This document shows positions 56,956 through 64,000 of a stretch of 64,000 bases of DNA, in pieces (within the stretch, counting starts at the first letter, position 1; each line of letters starts with the position of its first letter). The notes beneath the pieces are model-generated. The model searched no databases. It was not told where the DNA came from and was given only the letters and a program-made list of their open reading frames with translations. The DNA comes from an uncultured Phocaeicola sp. (lineage in GTDB: Bacteria; Bacteroidota; Bacteroidia; Bacteroidales; Bacteroidaceae): positions 1 through 64,000 of the forward strand of contig CALUKX010000002.1 in NCBI GenBank assembly GCA_944321335.1, given 5' to 3'. The translations under genes and the position numbers were made by a program.

Positions 56956-58134
56956 ATGAACGAAAAGAACGACATACATAACCAGTCAATCCCCGGCACA
57001 TTGTCCGTAGGACGTGACATTTTCGTCGGCGGAAGAATGACCACACGGGGTAACTCGGTCATAGAACGGGACCTTTATGTCAAAGGCTGGCTGAACGCAC
57101 GAAATATCCGTGGTGCCGGCAAAGGTCTTTATGAAACCGTCGAGAAGCTGAACGCAGCTTACCCGGACCCTCATAACGGATGGTATGCTTTGGTCGGCAA
57201 TTCATTGCCAGCTGACATCTACCGTGCATGGGGAGGCAAATGGGTAGCAACCGGCGAGCAAGGAGGTGAACCGGCCCTTGAATTTGCAAAAGTAACCGAG
57301 ATATACAACGAATTACAGGATGAAATAATAGCCCGTGAGGAAGCGGATATCAAATTACAGAATGCAATCAACAAGGAAACTGCAGACCGCAAGGAAGCCG
57401 ATTCCATCCTACAGAAATCCATCGAAGCAGAAGCGGAAGAACGCAAGAACGCAGACAATGCGCTAAGCCAAAAGATAGACAACATTGACCTGAGTGAAAT
57501 AGAAAAGTCCATCGATGATCTGGAGGCAAAACATGATGAAGACGTTACCGAACTTAGGAACGCTGTGTTCCCTCTTTCGCTTTCATTCACCGTATCGCCG
57601 TTGCTCATCGAAGTAAAGCAGACAACCGACATCAGCTTGCGCTGGTCTGCCCGGAGAAAGAATGCCGACGTTTCCGCAAACTCCACCTTCACATTGAACG
57701 GTGAAACGGCGGAAGGATTATCAAAGACGATCAGCGTAACGCCCGAATCGGAATGTACCTTGACCTATACGATGAAAGCCGCCTATGAAGGTGTTTCAGC
57801 CCAGCAGACACAAACCGTAAAGGCTGTATATAGAAGCTATTTCGGGGCCGTACAGAAAGATTTCCTTCCGGATGAATCTGGCATAAAGGGACTGTCAGGC
57901 TCATTGAACGGAAGCCGTTCATTCACCCGTGAAAAGATAAACATCACAAACGGTAAAATCTGTTTTGCCTATCCTTCATCGTTCGGAAAGCTGACAAGCA
58001 TCAAGGACGGGAACGGATATGAAGTTATCAGCAGCTACACTCTCTCGGATATTGTCGTGGACAATGTGAACTATTACTGTTACCTGCTGACCAAAGAAGT
58101 GTCGGCTTCAAATGTAACCCAAATCTATCAGTGA
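56956..58134 (+). CDS. Phage tail/fibre protein with coiled coil
   Basis: 392 residues. The N-terminal about 60 residues repeat a short beta motif (LSVGRDIFVGGRMT and VIERDLYVKGWLNARN), as in fibre shafts. A segment at about 70-110, NGWYALVGNSLPADIYRAWGGKW, resembles a small fibre domain. A long coiled coil follows (about 115-205), then an Ig-like beta domain and a C-terminal beta domain ending SASNVTQIYQ. This fits a structural tail component that may carry the later fibre proteins. It is the first of four consecutive tail genes. Confidence 0.7.
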   Translation: MNEKNDIHNQSIPGTLSVGRDIFVGGRMTTRGNSVIERDLYVKGWLNARNIRGAGKGLYETVEKLNAAYPDPHNGWYALVGNSLPADIYRAWGGKWVATGEQGGEPALEFAKVTEIYNELQDEIIAREEADIKLQNAINKETADRKEADSILQKSIEAEAEERKNADNALSQKIDNIDLSEIEKSIDDLEAKHDEDVTELRNAVFPLSLSFTVSPLLIEVKQTTDISLRWSARRKNADVSANSTFTLNGETAEGLSKTISVTPESECTLTYTMKAAYEGVSAQQTQTVKAVYRSYFGAVQKDFLPDESGIKGLSGSLNGSRSFTREKINITNGKICFAYPSSFGKLTSIKDGNGYEVISSYTLSDIVVDNVNYYCYLLTKEVSASNVTQIYQ

Positions 58135-58135
58135 T

Positions 58136-59194
58136 ATGGACAAAAAAGGAGGAATACAGCTTATAGATACTTTCGTCTATTCCGGTAAGGAATTTCTGGA
58201 CAAACGGAAGGAATGCCAATCTCTTCAGGAGCTTATGGCCACTGACGAAACAAGCATTCCTAACGGATTCTGCAAGTATGTCCGGGACAATGACACATGG
58301 TATAAATACCATAGCGGCAACAAAATCCATGAAGATACGGGCCGCTGGAGAGCCGTCTATACCGGACGTGAAATGCTGAATGACGAATTTATCTACGGAA
58401 TTGTGGACAGCAAAGGGAACCTGCTGTTCGGTATCAGATATGACGGAAGCGTTTACCAGCCAAAAGGCATACCGGAAGAAGTTCAGAAACGGTTCGACGA
58501 ACTTTCAGGCATTCAGTTCATGGAGAACGACAGATACCTTTTCGCCATTGTAGACTGTCTGGGAAACTTCCTGTTCGGTATTGACAGCAAAGGTAAGGTT
58601 GTCATGCAACAAGGACTTATCCTTGACGGTGACAGAAGCGGTATAGAGCTGATGGACGACAGGAACTATTTGTTTGCAATCATGGATGCAAACGATAATG
58701 TTCTGTTCGGGATCACCAATACCGGAGAAGTCGTTTACAACAAAGGAATGTCTAAAGAGGTCAGAACACGTCTTAACGAGCTGAAAGGTTATCAGCTGAT
58801 GAGCGATGAAAATTTCATCTATGCGATTACTGACATCAACGACAAACTCCTGATTGGAATAAAGAAAGACGGAACTGTCATTGTTCCCAAAGGCATTGTT
58901 GAAATATTAACTTGGGAAGAATACAAGAAAGCTAATATTGACGAACATATCCTTTATGTCATACAAGGCAATGACGGCAGCCTGCAAGGGGCATTCCTGA
59001 ACCGAAAGCCATTGTCTGCCGGTGAGGAATACGCCTTTTTCCGTGAAGCGAATACACTTGTCTATCATGGGAGAATGAACGTACTTCCAAAGTTCTGGAT
59101 TGATTATGACAATATGGAGCTTATGGTAGACTACCCAAGTAATTACAGCGGTCCTGTTTTCATCAATGAGGACGGGATGCTATTTGCAGTATAA
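58136..59194 (+). CDS. Tail protein with four copies of a YxxVDxxxNLLFGI repeat
   Basis: 352 residues. After an N-terminal about 75 residues (with YVRDNDTWYKYHSG, a fibre-adapter-like segment), four repeats of about 43 residues run to about 255. Each has the form FIYGIVDSKGNLLFGIRYDG or LFAIVDCLGNFLFGIDSKG, then a PKG/EEV linker (SVYQPKGIPEEVQKRFDEL). The last about 95 residues are a beta domain (LNRKPLSAGEEYAFF). The repeats are shared with the next gene, so both probably belong to one fibre/baseplate assembly. It starts 1 bp after the preceding stop. Confidence 0.7.
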   Translation: MDKKGGIQLIDTFVYSGKEFLDKRKECQSLQELMATDETSIPNGFCKYVRDNDTWYKYHSGNKIHEDTGRWRAVYTGREMLNDEFIYGIVDSKGNLLFGIRYDGSVYQPKGIPEEVQKRFDELSGIQFMENDRYLFAIVDCLGNFLFGIDSKGKVVMQQGLILDGDRSGIELMDDRNYLFAIMDANDNVLFGITNTGEVVYNKGMSKEVRTRLNELKGYQLMSDENFIYAITDINDKLLIGIKKDGTVIVPKGIVEILTWEEYKKANIDEHILYVIQGNDGSLQGAFLNRKPLSAGEEYAFFREANTLVYHGRMNVLPKFWIDYDNMELMVDYPSNYSGPVFINEDGMLFAV

Positions 59195-59212
59195 CTATTA
59201 ACAAGAAGTGAT

Positions 59213-61864
59213 ATGAGTAAATCATTAGGAACAATCGGATTCCGCCCACGTGGTGCATGGAAGCCTAACGAACGGTATCGCAAGGACGATATGATAACGA
59301 AAGGCAGAAGCTCCCTTTATGCAAAGGAAGACCACGTAAGCGGAGAAGAATTTGACCCTTCACTTTGGGGATATATCGTGAATGCCGACGGGGTTGAAGA
59401 GGCGGCTGTGCGTGCAGAAGCCGCAGCCGAACTTGCAGAAACGAATGGAACGGAAGCCGGTATTCAGGCAGAAGCCGCAAAGGAAGCGGCAAAGGAAGCC
59501 AAGGAACAAACCGAAGCGGCAAAGGAAGCTACCGGTATCTTTACCGAAAACTTCATGCACTTTACGAACGATGAGTTCGTTTATGGAATCGTAGACAAAT
59601 ATGGTACACTCTTATGGGGAATCCGTTCGGACGGTTCATGCTACCAGCCTAAAGGCATCCCAGAAGAGGTGAAGAAACGATTTGATGAGCTGGCCGGACT
59701 CCAGATTATGGAGAATGAGCATTTCCTGTTCGCCATTACAGACAAACAGAATAATGTCCTTTTCGGAATTACAAAAACCGGCGCAACCTATGTCAATTCA
59801 ATCAACGGGATTGTCGTGGTAGAAGAATGCGATGATGAGAACTTTATATACAGCGTGACCGACAGCAAGAACAATCTCCTTTTCGGAATCAAGCATGACG
59901 GGACATTCTGTATGTCAAAGTTTGAACTGCCGAATGATCTGAAGAAAAAACTGTCATGCCTTCAAGAGCTGAACGATAAGGAGTTCATTCATGTGATGAC
60001 AGATTCAACCGGTAAAATACTTTTCGGTATCCGTTTCGATGGAAGCATCTATATACCTAAAGGCACTCCGGAAGATGTAAAGAAGGCCATCGCACAGTTC
60101 ACCAAAAGAGTTGACAACGTAGAAGAACGTACTTCCCAAGTGGAAGAGCGAATAAAGGATTATACAGAAAACAACAACAAATCCATCAGTAAAGTTATGT
60201 ACAACGGAAATCAAGGAAGAGCTTACTTAGGTAACGTAACTCTTCAGGAACCGGGAAAGACTGACTATTGCATCCTTATGATGTATGGTCAATCACTTTC
60301 AAACGGTTCAGAGAATCCTGCCGGATTTGACGACCCGGTTGTAGAAGGCTGTTATATGTTGGGCAACAATGTATGGAGCACTTCCGGTGACACGTTGAAT
60401 CCGCTGAAAGTCGGAGGAACAGTGAGAGAAGACGGAGTAGCGACGGGCACACGTCAAGATACCATCGTTTCCACTGTAAACTCTTTTGTCACACTCTACC
60501 ACAAGGAAAGACCTTGGGATAAGAACACGAAGTTCATCGCCTGTTCATTGGGCGTAGGCGGTAGAACTGTTGCCCAGCTAAGCGGATGCAAATACCGTGA
60601 AGGCGACCAAGTAACAAAACGCTACCCCACCTGCAACGAATACAATCTTGACATAAGGGTAAAACCATTCTTCGAGGCAGTCAAAGCCATTGCCGACAAG
60701 GAAGGAAAGACCATTTCGTTGAGTGCAGTCTTCTGGAAGCAGGGTGAATCGGACTATGGTACAGGCCATATCGGAAAGACCTATGACCAATGGAAGACCG
60801 TCGTTGATGGAAATTCCGGAAAGACCAGCTGCTCAATGTCCGGCTGTCGTGACGCATATTACAAGGGATTGACCATCCTGAAGGAAGACATCTTCGCACT
60901 GGCCAAACAGATTTTCGGAGAAGACCAAGCGGCACGTCCTGTATTCATGCCATACTCCGTATGCGGTACCTACATCAACAATGCCTATATGACAATCAAC
61001 GATGCTACATCGCAGATGGCGGACGATCAGGACGACGTTATCCAAGTCGGCCCTACATACGTCACACCGGACTATAACGGAGGCCATCTTTCCATGAACG
61101 GTTACCGGTGGTTTGGAGAATATTGTGCGAAAGCCCTCTATCATGTCTATCTGAAAGGTATCAACTGGCGGCCGATGCAGCCCTACAACTTTGAGGTGTC
61201 CGGCAACAAGATTTACATCTATATCAATCCAATCGTTCCGCCACTCCGGTTTGACAAGTACACACTCGACAACGCCTATAAGGACAACGGTTTCATCGTG
61301 AGAAACGGAAGCGTAGCAGAACTGGATTCCAACAAATCCGCATCCCAGCTCAATGTCAAGATTACCGACATTTCAATCATCGAGAACTGTGTAGTCCTGA
61401 CTTGTGGAGAAGTGGAATCGTTTACCGGTGCCGTAGAAGTTATCTATGCAGGCCAAGGAGCAAGCGGATACAGCGGCCACAACCAAGGAGCAGGCAACCT
61501 TAGAGATAGCGATACATGGATTCCGCTGTATTCCTACAGACAGGATTCGGCAGACCACGGGAGCAAAAACGCCAACTGGAGCAGCCCGATTACAGCTACC
61601 GACGAAGATTTGAGTACGCTCCAATATTGGGATGCTAATTACGCTTCACAGACGAAATACTCCAAGGGTGACAAGGTTCTCTATAACATCATCGAGAACG
61701 TCAAACCTGTCGTACTGGAAAGCCTTGAAGACAACAATGCTTCAAGACCGTACAATCCGGTGAACTATCATCCGCAGGACGTTAAGGGCGCAGTAATCGT
61801 CGGAAAGAAATATCCGATGCAGAACTGGTGCCTGAACTTCTACAAACGTATCGTATTGGGATAA
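59213..61864 (+). CDS. Tail-fibre protein with SGNH/SASA carbohydrate-esterase domain
   Basis: 883 residues. The N-terminal segment GAWKPNERYRKDDMITKGRSSL is a carbohydrate/fibre-adapter-like domain, followed by an Ala/Glu-rich coiled coil (60-105) and four repeats like those of the upstream protein (about 115-290). From about 345 to 650 it carries an SASA-type (sialate O-acetylesterase, SGNH) hydrolase: LMMYGQSLSNGSENP with the catalytic Ser, FWKQGESDYG, and a late GGHLSMNGYRWFGEY that should supply the His. The C-terminus is beta-rich. It should remove acetyl groups from surface polysaccharide, helping the phage reach the cell. The substrate is not known. Confidence 0.82.
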   Translation: MSKSLGTIGFRPRGAWKPNERYRKDDMITKGRSSLYAKEDHVSGEEFDPSLWGYIVNADGVEEAAVRAEAAAELAETNGTEAGIQAEAAKEAAKEAKEQTEAAKEATGIFTENFMHFTNDEFVYGIVDKYGTLLWGIRSDGSCYQPKGIPEEVKKRFDELAGLQIMENEHFLFAITDKQNNVLFGITKTGATYVNSINGIVVVEECDDENFIYSVTDSKNNLLFGIKHDGTFCMSKFELPNDLKKKLSCLQELNDKEFIHVMTDSTGKILFGIRFDGSIYIPKGTPEDVKKAIAQFTKRVDNVEERTSQVEERIKDYTENNNKSISKVMYNGNQGRAYLGNVTLQEPGKTDYCILMMYGQSLSNGSENPAGFDDPVVEGCYMLGNNVWSTSGDTLNPLKVGGTVREDGVATGTRQDTIVSTVNSFVTLYHKERPWDKNTKFIACSLGVGGRTVAQLSGCKYREGDQVTKRYPTCNEYNLDIRVKPFFEAVKAIADKEGKTISLSAVFWKQGESDYGTGHIGKTYDQWKTVVDGNSGKTSCSMSGCRDAYYKGLTILKEDIFALAKQIFGEDQAARPVFMPYSVCGTYINNAYMTINDATSQMADDQDDVIQVGPTYVTPDYNGGHLSMNGYRWFGEYCAKALYHVYLKGINWRPMQPYNFEVSGNKIYIYINPIVPPLRFDKYTLDNAYKDNGFIVRNGSVAELDSNKSASQLNVKITDISIIENCVVLTCGEVESFTGAVEVIYAGQGASGYSGHNQGAGNLRDSDTWIPLYSYRQDSADHGSKNANWSSPITATDEDLSTLQYWDANYASQTKYSKGDKVLYNIIENVKPVVLESLEDNNASRPYNPVNYHPQDVKGAVIVGKKYPMQNWCLNFYKRIVLG

Positions 61865-61898
61865 ACAAATTATATTACTCACTTAAAACTACTTAAAG

Positions 61899-63515
61899 AT
61901 GAAAGGTCTAAAAGTACAACTTCCGTCAGCCGTGACGGACAACACCCTCAGAAAACTGGAGCACTATGTCGGTATCGAATTTGAACGTGGTGCAAGTAAC
62001 GGTGGCGGCGATAACGGCTACCATCAGATGATTGGAGATGAATCCTTGCTTAAAGAGATGCGTTTCCACAATGAAATGAAGACAGCTATGGTAAAGAATG
62101 CAGCCATTACGGAGGTGCTTAATCAGGTAAACTGGAACAAAACCCAAGATGGCGGTGCATCGGTAATCGACGGTTCGGACGGTTCGGACATTCTGAATGT
62201 ATTCGACCGTACAATCTATGCTATTCTTGGCGGTACTAACGCCAAGTATGAACGATTTATCGTCAGTGATGAACCGTTCAGCTATGACGGTGATGTGGCC
62301 GTAGCCATAACCCCGTTCGGAGAATGCCCGGATTATGCGACAGTCCTGAACAATAAATTACGTTCCATCCGTAACGACGGTGTTTCAGGAACACAGGGAA
62401 CGTCCTACGGTACCAGCTTCAGCTCTGACGTATATGGCAATGGAAAGGCCGGCGGTTACCCACGTACGAACCTTAACCGATTCCAGTATGAGGCTTATGC
62501 GAGAGCCAACAATGATGACAAGAACTCAAATCTCCCTTACACGATTGTAACCAATCAGGAAATCGAACTTGCACAGGCTCTTATGTTCATCGAGTTCAGA
62601 ACCAAAAACCTCAACGCATGTCTGGGACATGGGCTGTCTTCAAACGCTTCGCCTACTTCTGCAAACTGGGGCAAGGTTACCGGCGTAAGATATTCTCCAT
62701 CCAATGACGGGAACTATGTCTATGCTCCATTGAACAGAACCGTCTATGTGAACGGGAACAACGCCCTCAACTTCTGGCAGATCATCAACAACAATTGTCC
62801 GCTGCTGAAAATCTTCGAAGCACAGCTGTCTGTTTCAAACGGTGACAGTCTGGAAGCCGTAACAGATGCCGACGGAAATCCTGTACAGGGTATTGCAGAC
62901 GGCGTAATGACCGGTATCTGGACGAAACGCTTCACATTCCAAGTGAACGCCGCTACAACCAACGGTGGAGAAGCCAATAACTGGACCGTGGAAGTCGTAT
63001 TCCGTGTACCTATCTGGCGTGGACGTACCCGTTTGTGGGGCCATCTTTCACAATGGCACGGAGGTTATGAAATTCTCAACTGGTTTGACGGCACAACAAC
63101 CCACCACAAGTTGTTCCGTGCAAGAAGCGTTGCAGACCTTACCACCGATTCAGATACTGCAGCCAAGGCAAGTGCTGGTTTATTCTCATTTGAAAAGACT
63201 TATGAAGACTTGGGAGAAATGCCTACATGCGGCACATCATCCACAACTAATTGGGCAAAGGAACAGATGTGTACAAAAAAAGGTATCACTACTGCAATCG
63301 GCGGCAAGACAGGTGGAAACATGGGCACCCACGAGAACGCTGTAGTCGGTATTGCCGGACTGTCACAGGAAGGTCAGTACACCAGATGCGGGTCCCACCT
63401 CGGCGGCGGTGCGAACGACGGTAATGCCGTGCTGCGTTGGGCGCATTGCTTCGGCGCTCCGTCGCGTGCGGACACGAGCTGCGGTTCCGGCTTCCGTGTG
63501 GAGATTTCCGCTTGA
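61899..63515 (+). CDS. DGR-diversified tail (receptor-binding) protein
   Basis: 538 residues. Most of the chain is a beta-rich fibre protein (segments such as WKTQDGG and RGRTRLWGHLSQWHGGYEIL). The last about 44 residues form a C-type-lectin-like end: YTRCGS, GGGANDGNAVLRW, CFGAPSRADTSCGSGFRVEISA (split here), ending in the GFRV signature of DGR variable proteins. Bases 63391-63480 contain only 10 A in 90 and are 70% G+C, unlike the rest of the gene. A downstream hairpin (63551-63574) is typical of DGR target ends. It probably binds the host surface, and its diversity should come from a reverse transcriptase outside the window. Confidence 0.85.
   Translation: MKGLKVQLPSAVTDNTLRKLEHYVGIEFERGASNGGGDNGYHQMIGDESLLKEMRFHNEMKTAMVKNAAITEVLNQVNWNKTQDGGASVIDGSDGSDILNVFDRTIYAILGGTNAKYERFIVSDEPFSYDGDVAVAITPFGECPDYATVLNNKLRSIRNDGVSGTQGTSYGTSFSSDVYGNGKAGGYPRTNLNRFQYEAYARANNDDKNSNLPYTIVTNQEIELAQALMFIEFRTKNLNACLGHGLSSNASPTSANWGKVTGVRYSPSNDGNYVYAPLNRTVYVNGNNALNFWQIINNNCPLLKIFEAQLSVSNGDSLEAVTDADGNPVQGIADGVMTGIWTKRFTFQVNAATTNGGEANNWTVEVVFRVPIWRGRTRLWGHLSQWHGGYEILNWFDGTTTHHKLFRARSVADLTTDSDTAAKASAGLFSFEKTYEDLGEMPTCGTSSTTNWAKEQMCTKKGITTAIGGKTGGNMGTHENAVVGIAGLSQEGQYTRCGSHLGGGANDGNAVLRWAHCFGAPSRADTSCGSGFRVEISA
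63381..63500 (+). other. Probable DGR variable region and IMH-like end
   Basis: Codons 495-534 of the target gene. Residues at likely mutated positions are His500, Leu501, Gly502-503, Ala515, His516, Phe518-Gly519, Arg523-Ala524-Asp525 and Thr526-Ser527. These often arise from AAC/AAT codons in the template. The strip from 63421 to 63470 has just three A in 50 bases. Exact borders need the template repeat. Confidence 0.75.
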
Positions 63516-63659
63516 TGAAGGCCGAAACACAAGTCAAAACCGAAAACCTTACCTCTTCGCTCCGGCGAAGAGGTCTAAACCGAAAACCAAAACTCATGAC
63601 GCACCCGAAAATCGGGCGATTTTGGAACAATAGATACTAACAAATAAAAACAAACCATC
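63516..63659 (+). other. Non-coding 3' region of the DGR target, with hairpin
   Basis: 144 bp without a protein-like frame. It holds a 10-bp perfect hairpin, 12-bp direct repeats around it, and a small CCCGA/TCGGG hairpin at about 63604-63616. Confidence 0.7.
63537..63588 (+). repeat. DGR hairpin flanked by 12-bp direct repeats
   Basis: Stem ACCTCTTCGC (63551-63560) with GCGAAGAGGT (63565-63574), loop TCCG. AAACCGAAAACC occurs on both sides (63537-63548 and 63577-63588). Such stem-loops after the variable region assist target recognition in known DGRs. Confidence 0.8.
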
Positions 63660-63983
63660 ATGGAAAGACAAATCTATTTTGAAAACCATCCGAAACCAAT
63701 GGATTGGGGCGACAAGAAAATTGTTCCCCTGAACATCAATCAGGAAACAAACATTGAAGACGGCCAGACCAAGACCAGTTTCCGTGCCGACCTTGTTCCC
63801 AAAGTTGAACAGCCAGTAACCGTTAACAGCATCGTCGATGCGGCAATCCAATCAGAATTTGACGAAAAATCCCTGAAACGCATCATGCGTAATTTCGGGC
63901 ACAGCGACGATGAAGAGGTTTCCAGATACAAGAATTTTGTTCAGGAAATTACAGAAGCGGCGAAGGAAGCAGGCTATGAATAA
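63660..63983 (+). CDS. Small phage protein between DGR target and the window edge
   Basis: 107 residues. The N-terminal half is extended (YFENHPKPMDWGDKKIVPLN), and the C-terminal half is helical and acidic (EFDEKSLKRIMRNFGHSDDEEV, in part, ending EAAKEAGYE). It is not basic and does not look like the Avd accessory barrel of DGRs, so I treat it as a tail-associated or chaperone-like protein of unknown function. It is the last complete gene in view. Confidence 0.6.
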   Translation: MERQIYFENHPKPMDWGDKKIVPLNINQETNIEDGQTKTSFRADLVPKVEQPVTVNSIVDAAIQSEFDEKSLKRIMRNFGHSDDEEVSRYKNFVQEITEAAKEAGYE

Positions 63984-64000
63984 TCCTTAGACTGAAAAGA

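Larger units (their letters stand above)
25621..64000. mobile_element. Prophage with DGR, left end to window edge
   Basis: The segment begins between the ppdK terminator and the integrase and runs off the window. It contains integrase, ejection-type proteins, portal, terminase, scaffold, capsid, connector and fibre genes, all phage families. The gene order is unlike the surrounding chromosome. The exact left attachment core cannot be set without the right junction. No lysis, repressor or replication genes are visible, so these should lie further right. P22-like portal and T7-like ejection genes, with no tape-measure gene seen, favour a short-tailed phage. Confidence 0.92.

Noticed and set aside
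63660..63983. Small ORF after the DGR target as the Avd accessory protein
   Set aside because: It is acidic with an extended N-terminal half, unlike the basic four-helix Avd proteins.

Overview
The window looks like a Bacteroidales chromosome (Parabacteroides or a close relative) carrying the left part of an integrated prophage. The host assignment rests on gene families and on several promoter-like sites matching the Bacteroidota consensus (TTTG, about 19 bases, TAnnTTTG). The species is inference.

Positions 1-25,620 are ordinary chromosome. A leftward operon encodes a very large two-module sensor kinase, a response regulator and a short AbgT-like membrane protein (231-6090). A 58-residue histone H1-like gene follows (6236-6412). 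Next is a three-gene glycogen/alpha-glucan cluster: GH57 enzyme, GT4 glycogen synthase-type glycosyltransferase and debranching enzyme (6739-11433). Then come serS, an outer-membrane porin-like protein, the kdsA / lipid kinase / miaA cluster, an M48 lipoprotein protease, tRNA-Pro(TGG), a HAD phosphatase, a DEDDh exonuclease, a small membrane protein, an RluA-type pseudouridine synthase, rlmD and ppdK.

From about 25,621 to the right edge is a prophage whose right end lies outside the window. It begins just after the ppdK terminator with four helically phased 10-bp repeats and a tyrosine integrase. Three rightward genes follow that look like a podovirus-type DNA-ejection set: a small glycine-zipper/coiled-coil protein, an Ala/Pro-rich coiled-coil protein, and a 6102-residue polyvalent protein. 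The giant protein combines ParB-like, ADP-ribosyltransferase-like, pyrophosphatase-like, N6-adenine methylase, SNF2-type helicase and zincin-like segments with a long membrane-active-looking C-terminus. A P22-like portal gene follows. The packaging cluster (terminase large subunit, a rhomboid protease, two small proteins) then runs leftward. Scaffold, major capsid protein, connector-like and tail/fibre genes run rightward.

The most notable system is at the right edge. The last large gene (61899-63515) ends in what looks like the variable region of a diversity-generating retroelement (DGR). It is A-poor, 70% G+C, and encodes a C-type-lectin-like end finishing in GSGFRV. A perfect 10-bp hairpin with a 4-base loop lies downstream, flanked by 12-bp direct repeats. 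The template repeat and reverse transcriptase are not in the window and are predicted to lie just to the right.

Other points of interest are a 117-codon gene candidate nested in another frame of the giant gene (38061-38414), a phage rhomboid protease overlapping the terminase gene, and a major capsid protein with a signal-peptide-like N-terminus. Two neighbouring tail proteins share a four-copy repeat module, and the larger also carries an SGNH/SASA-type esterase domain.
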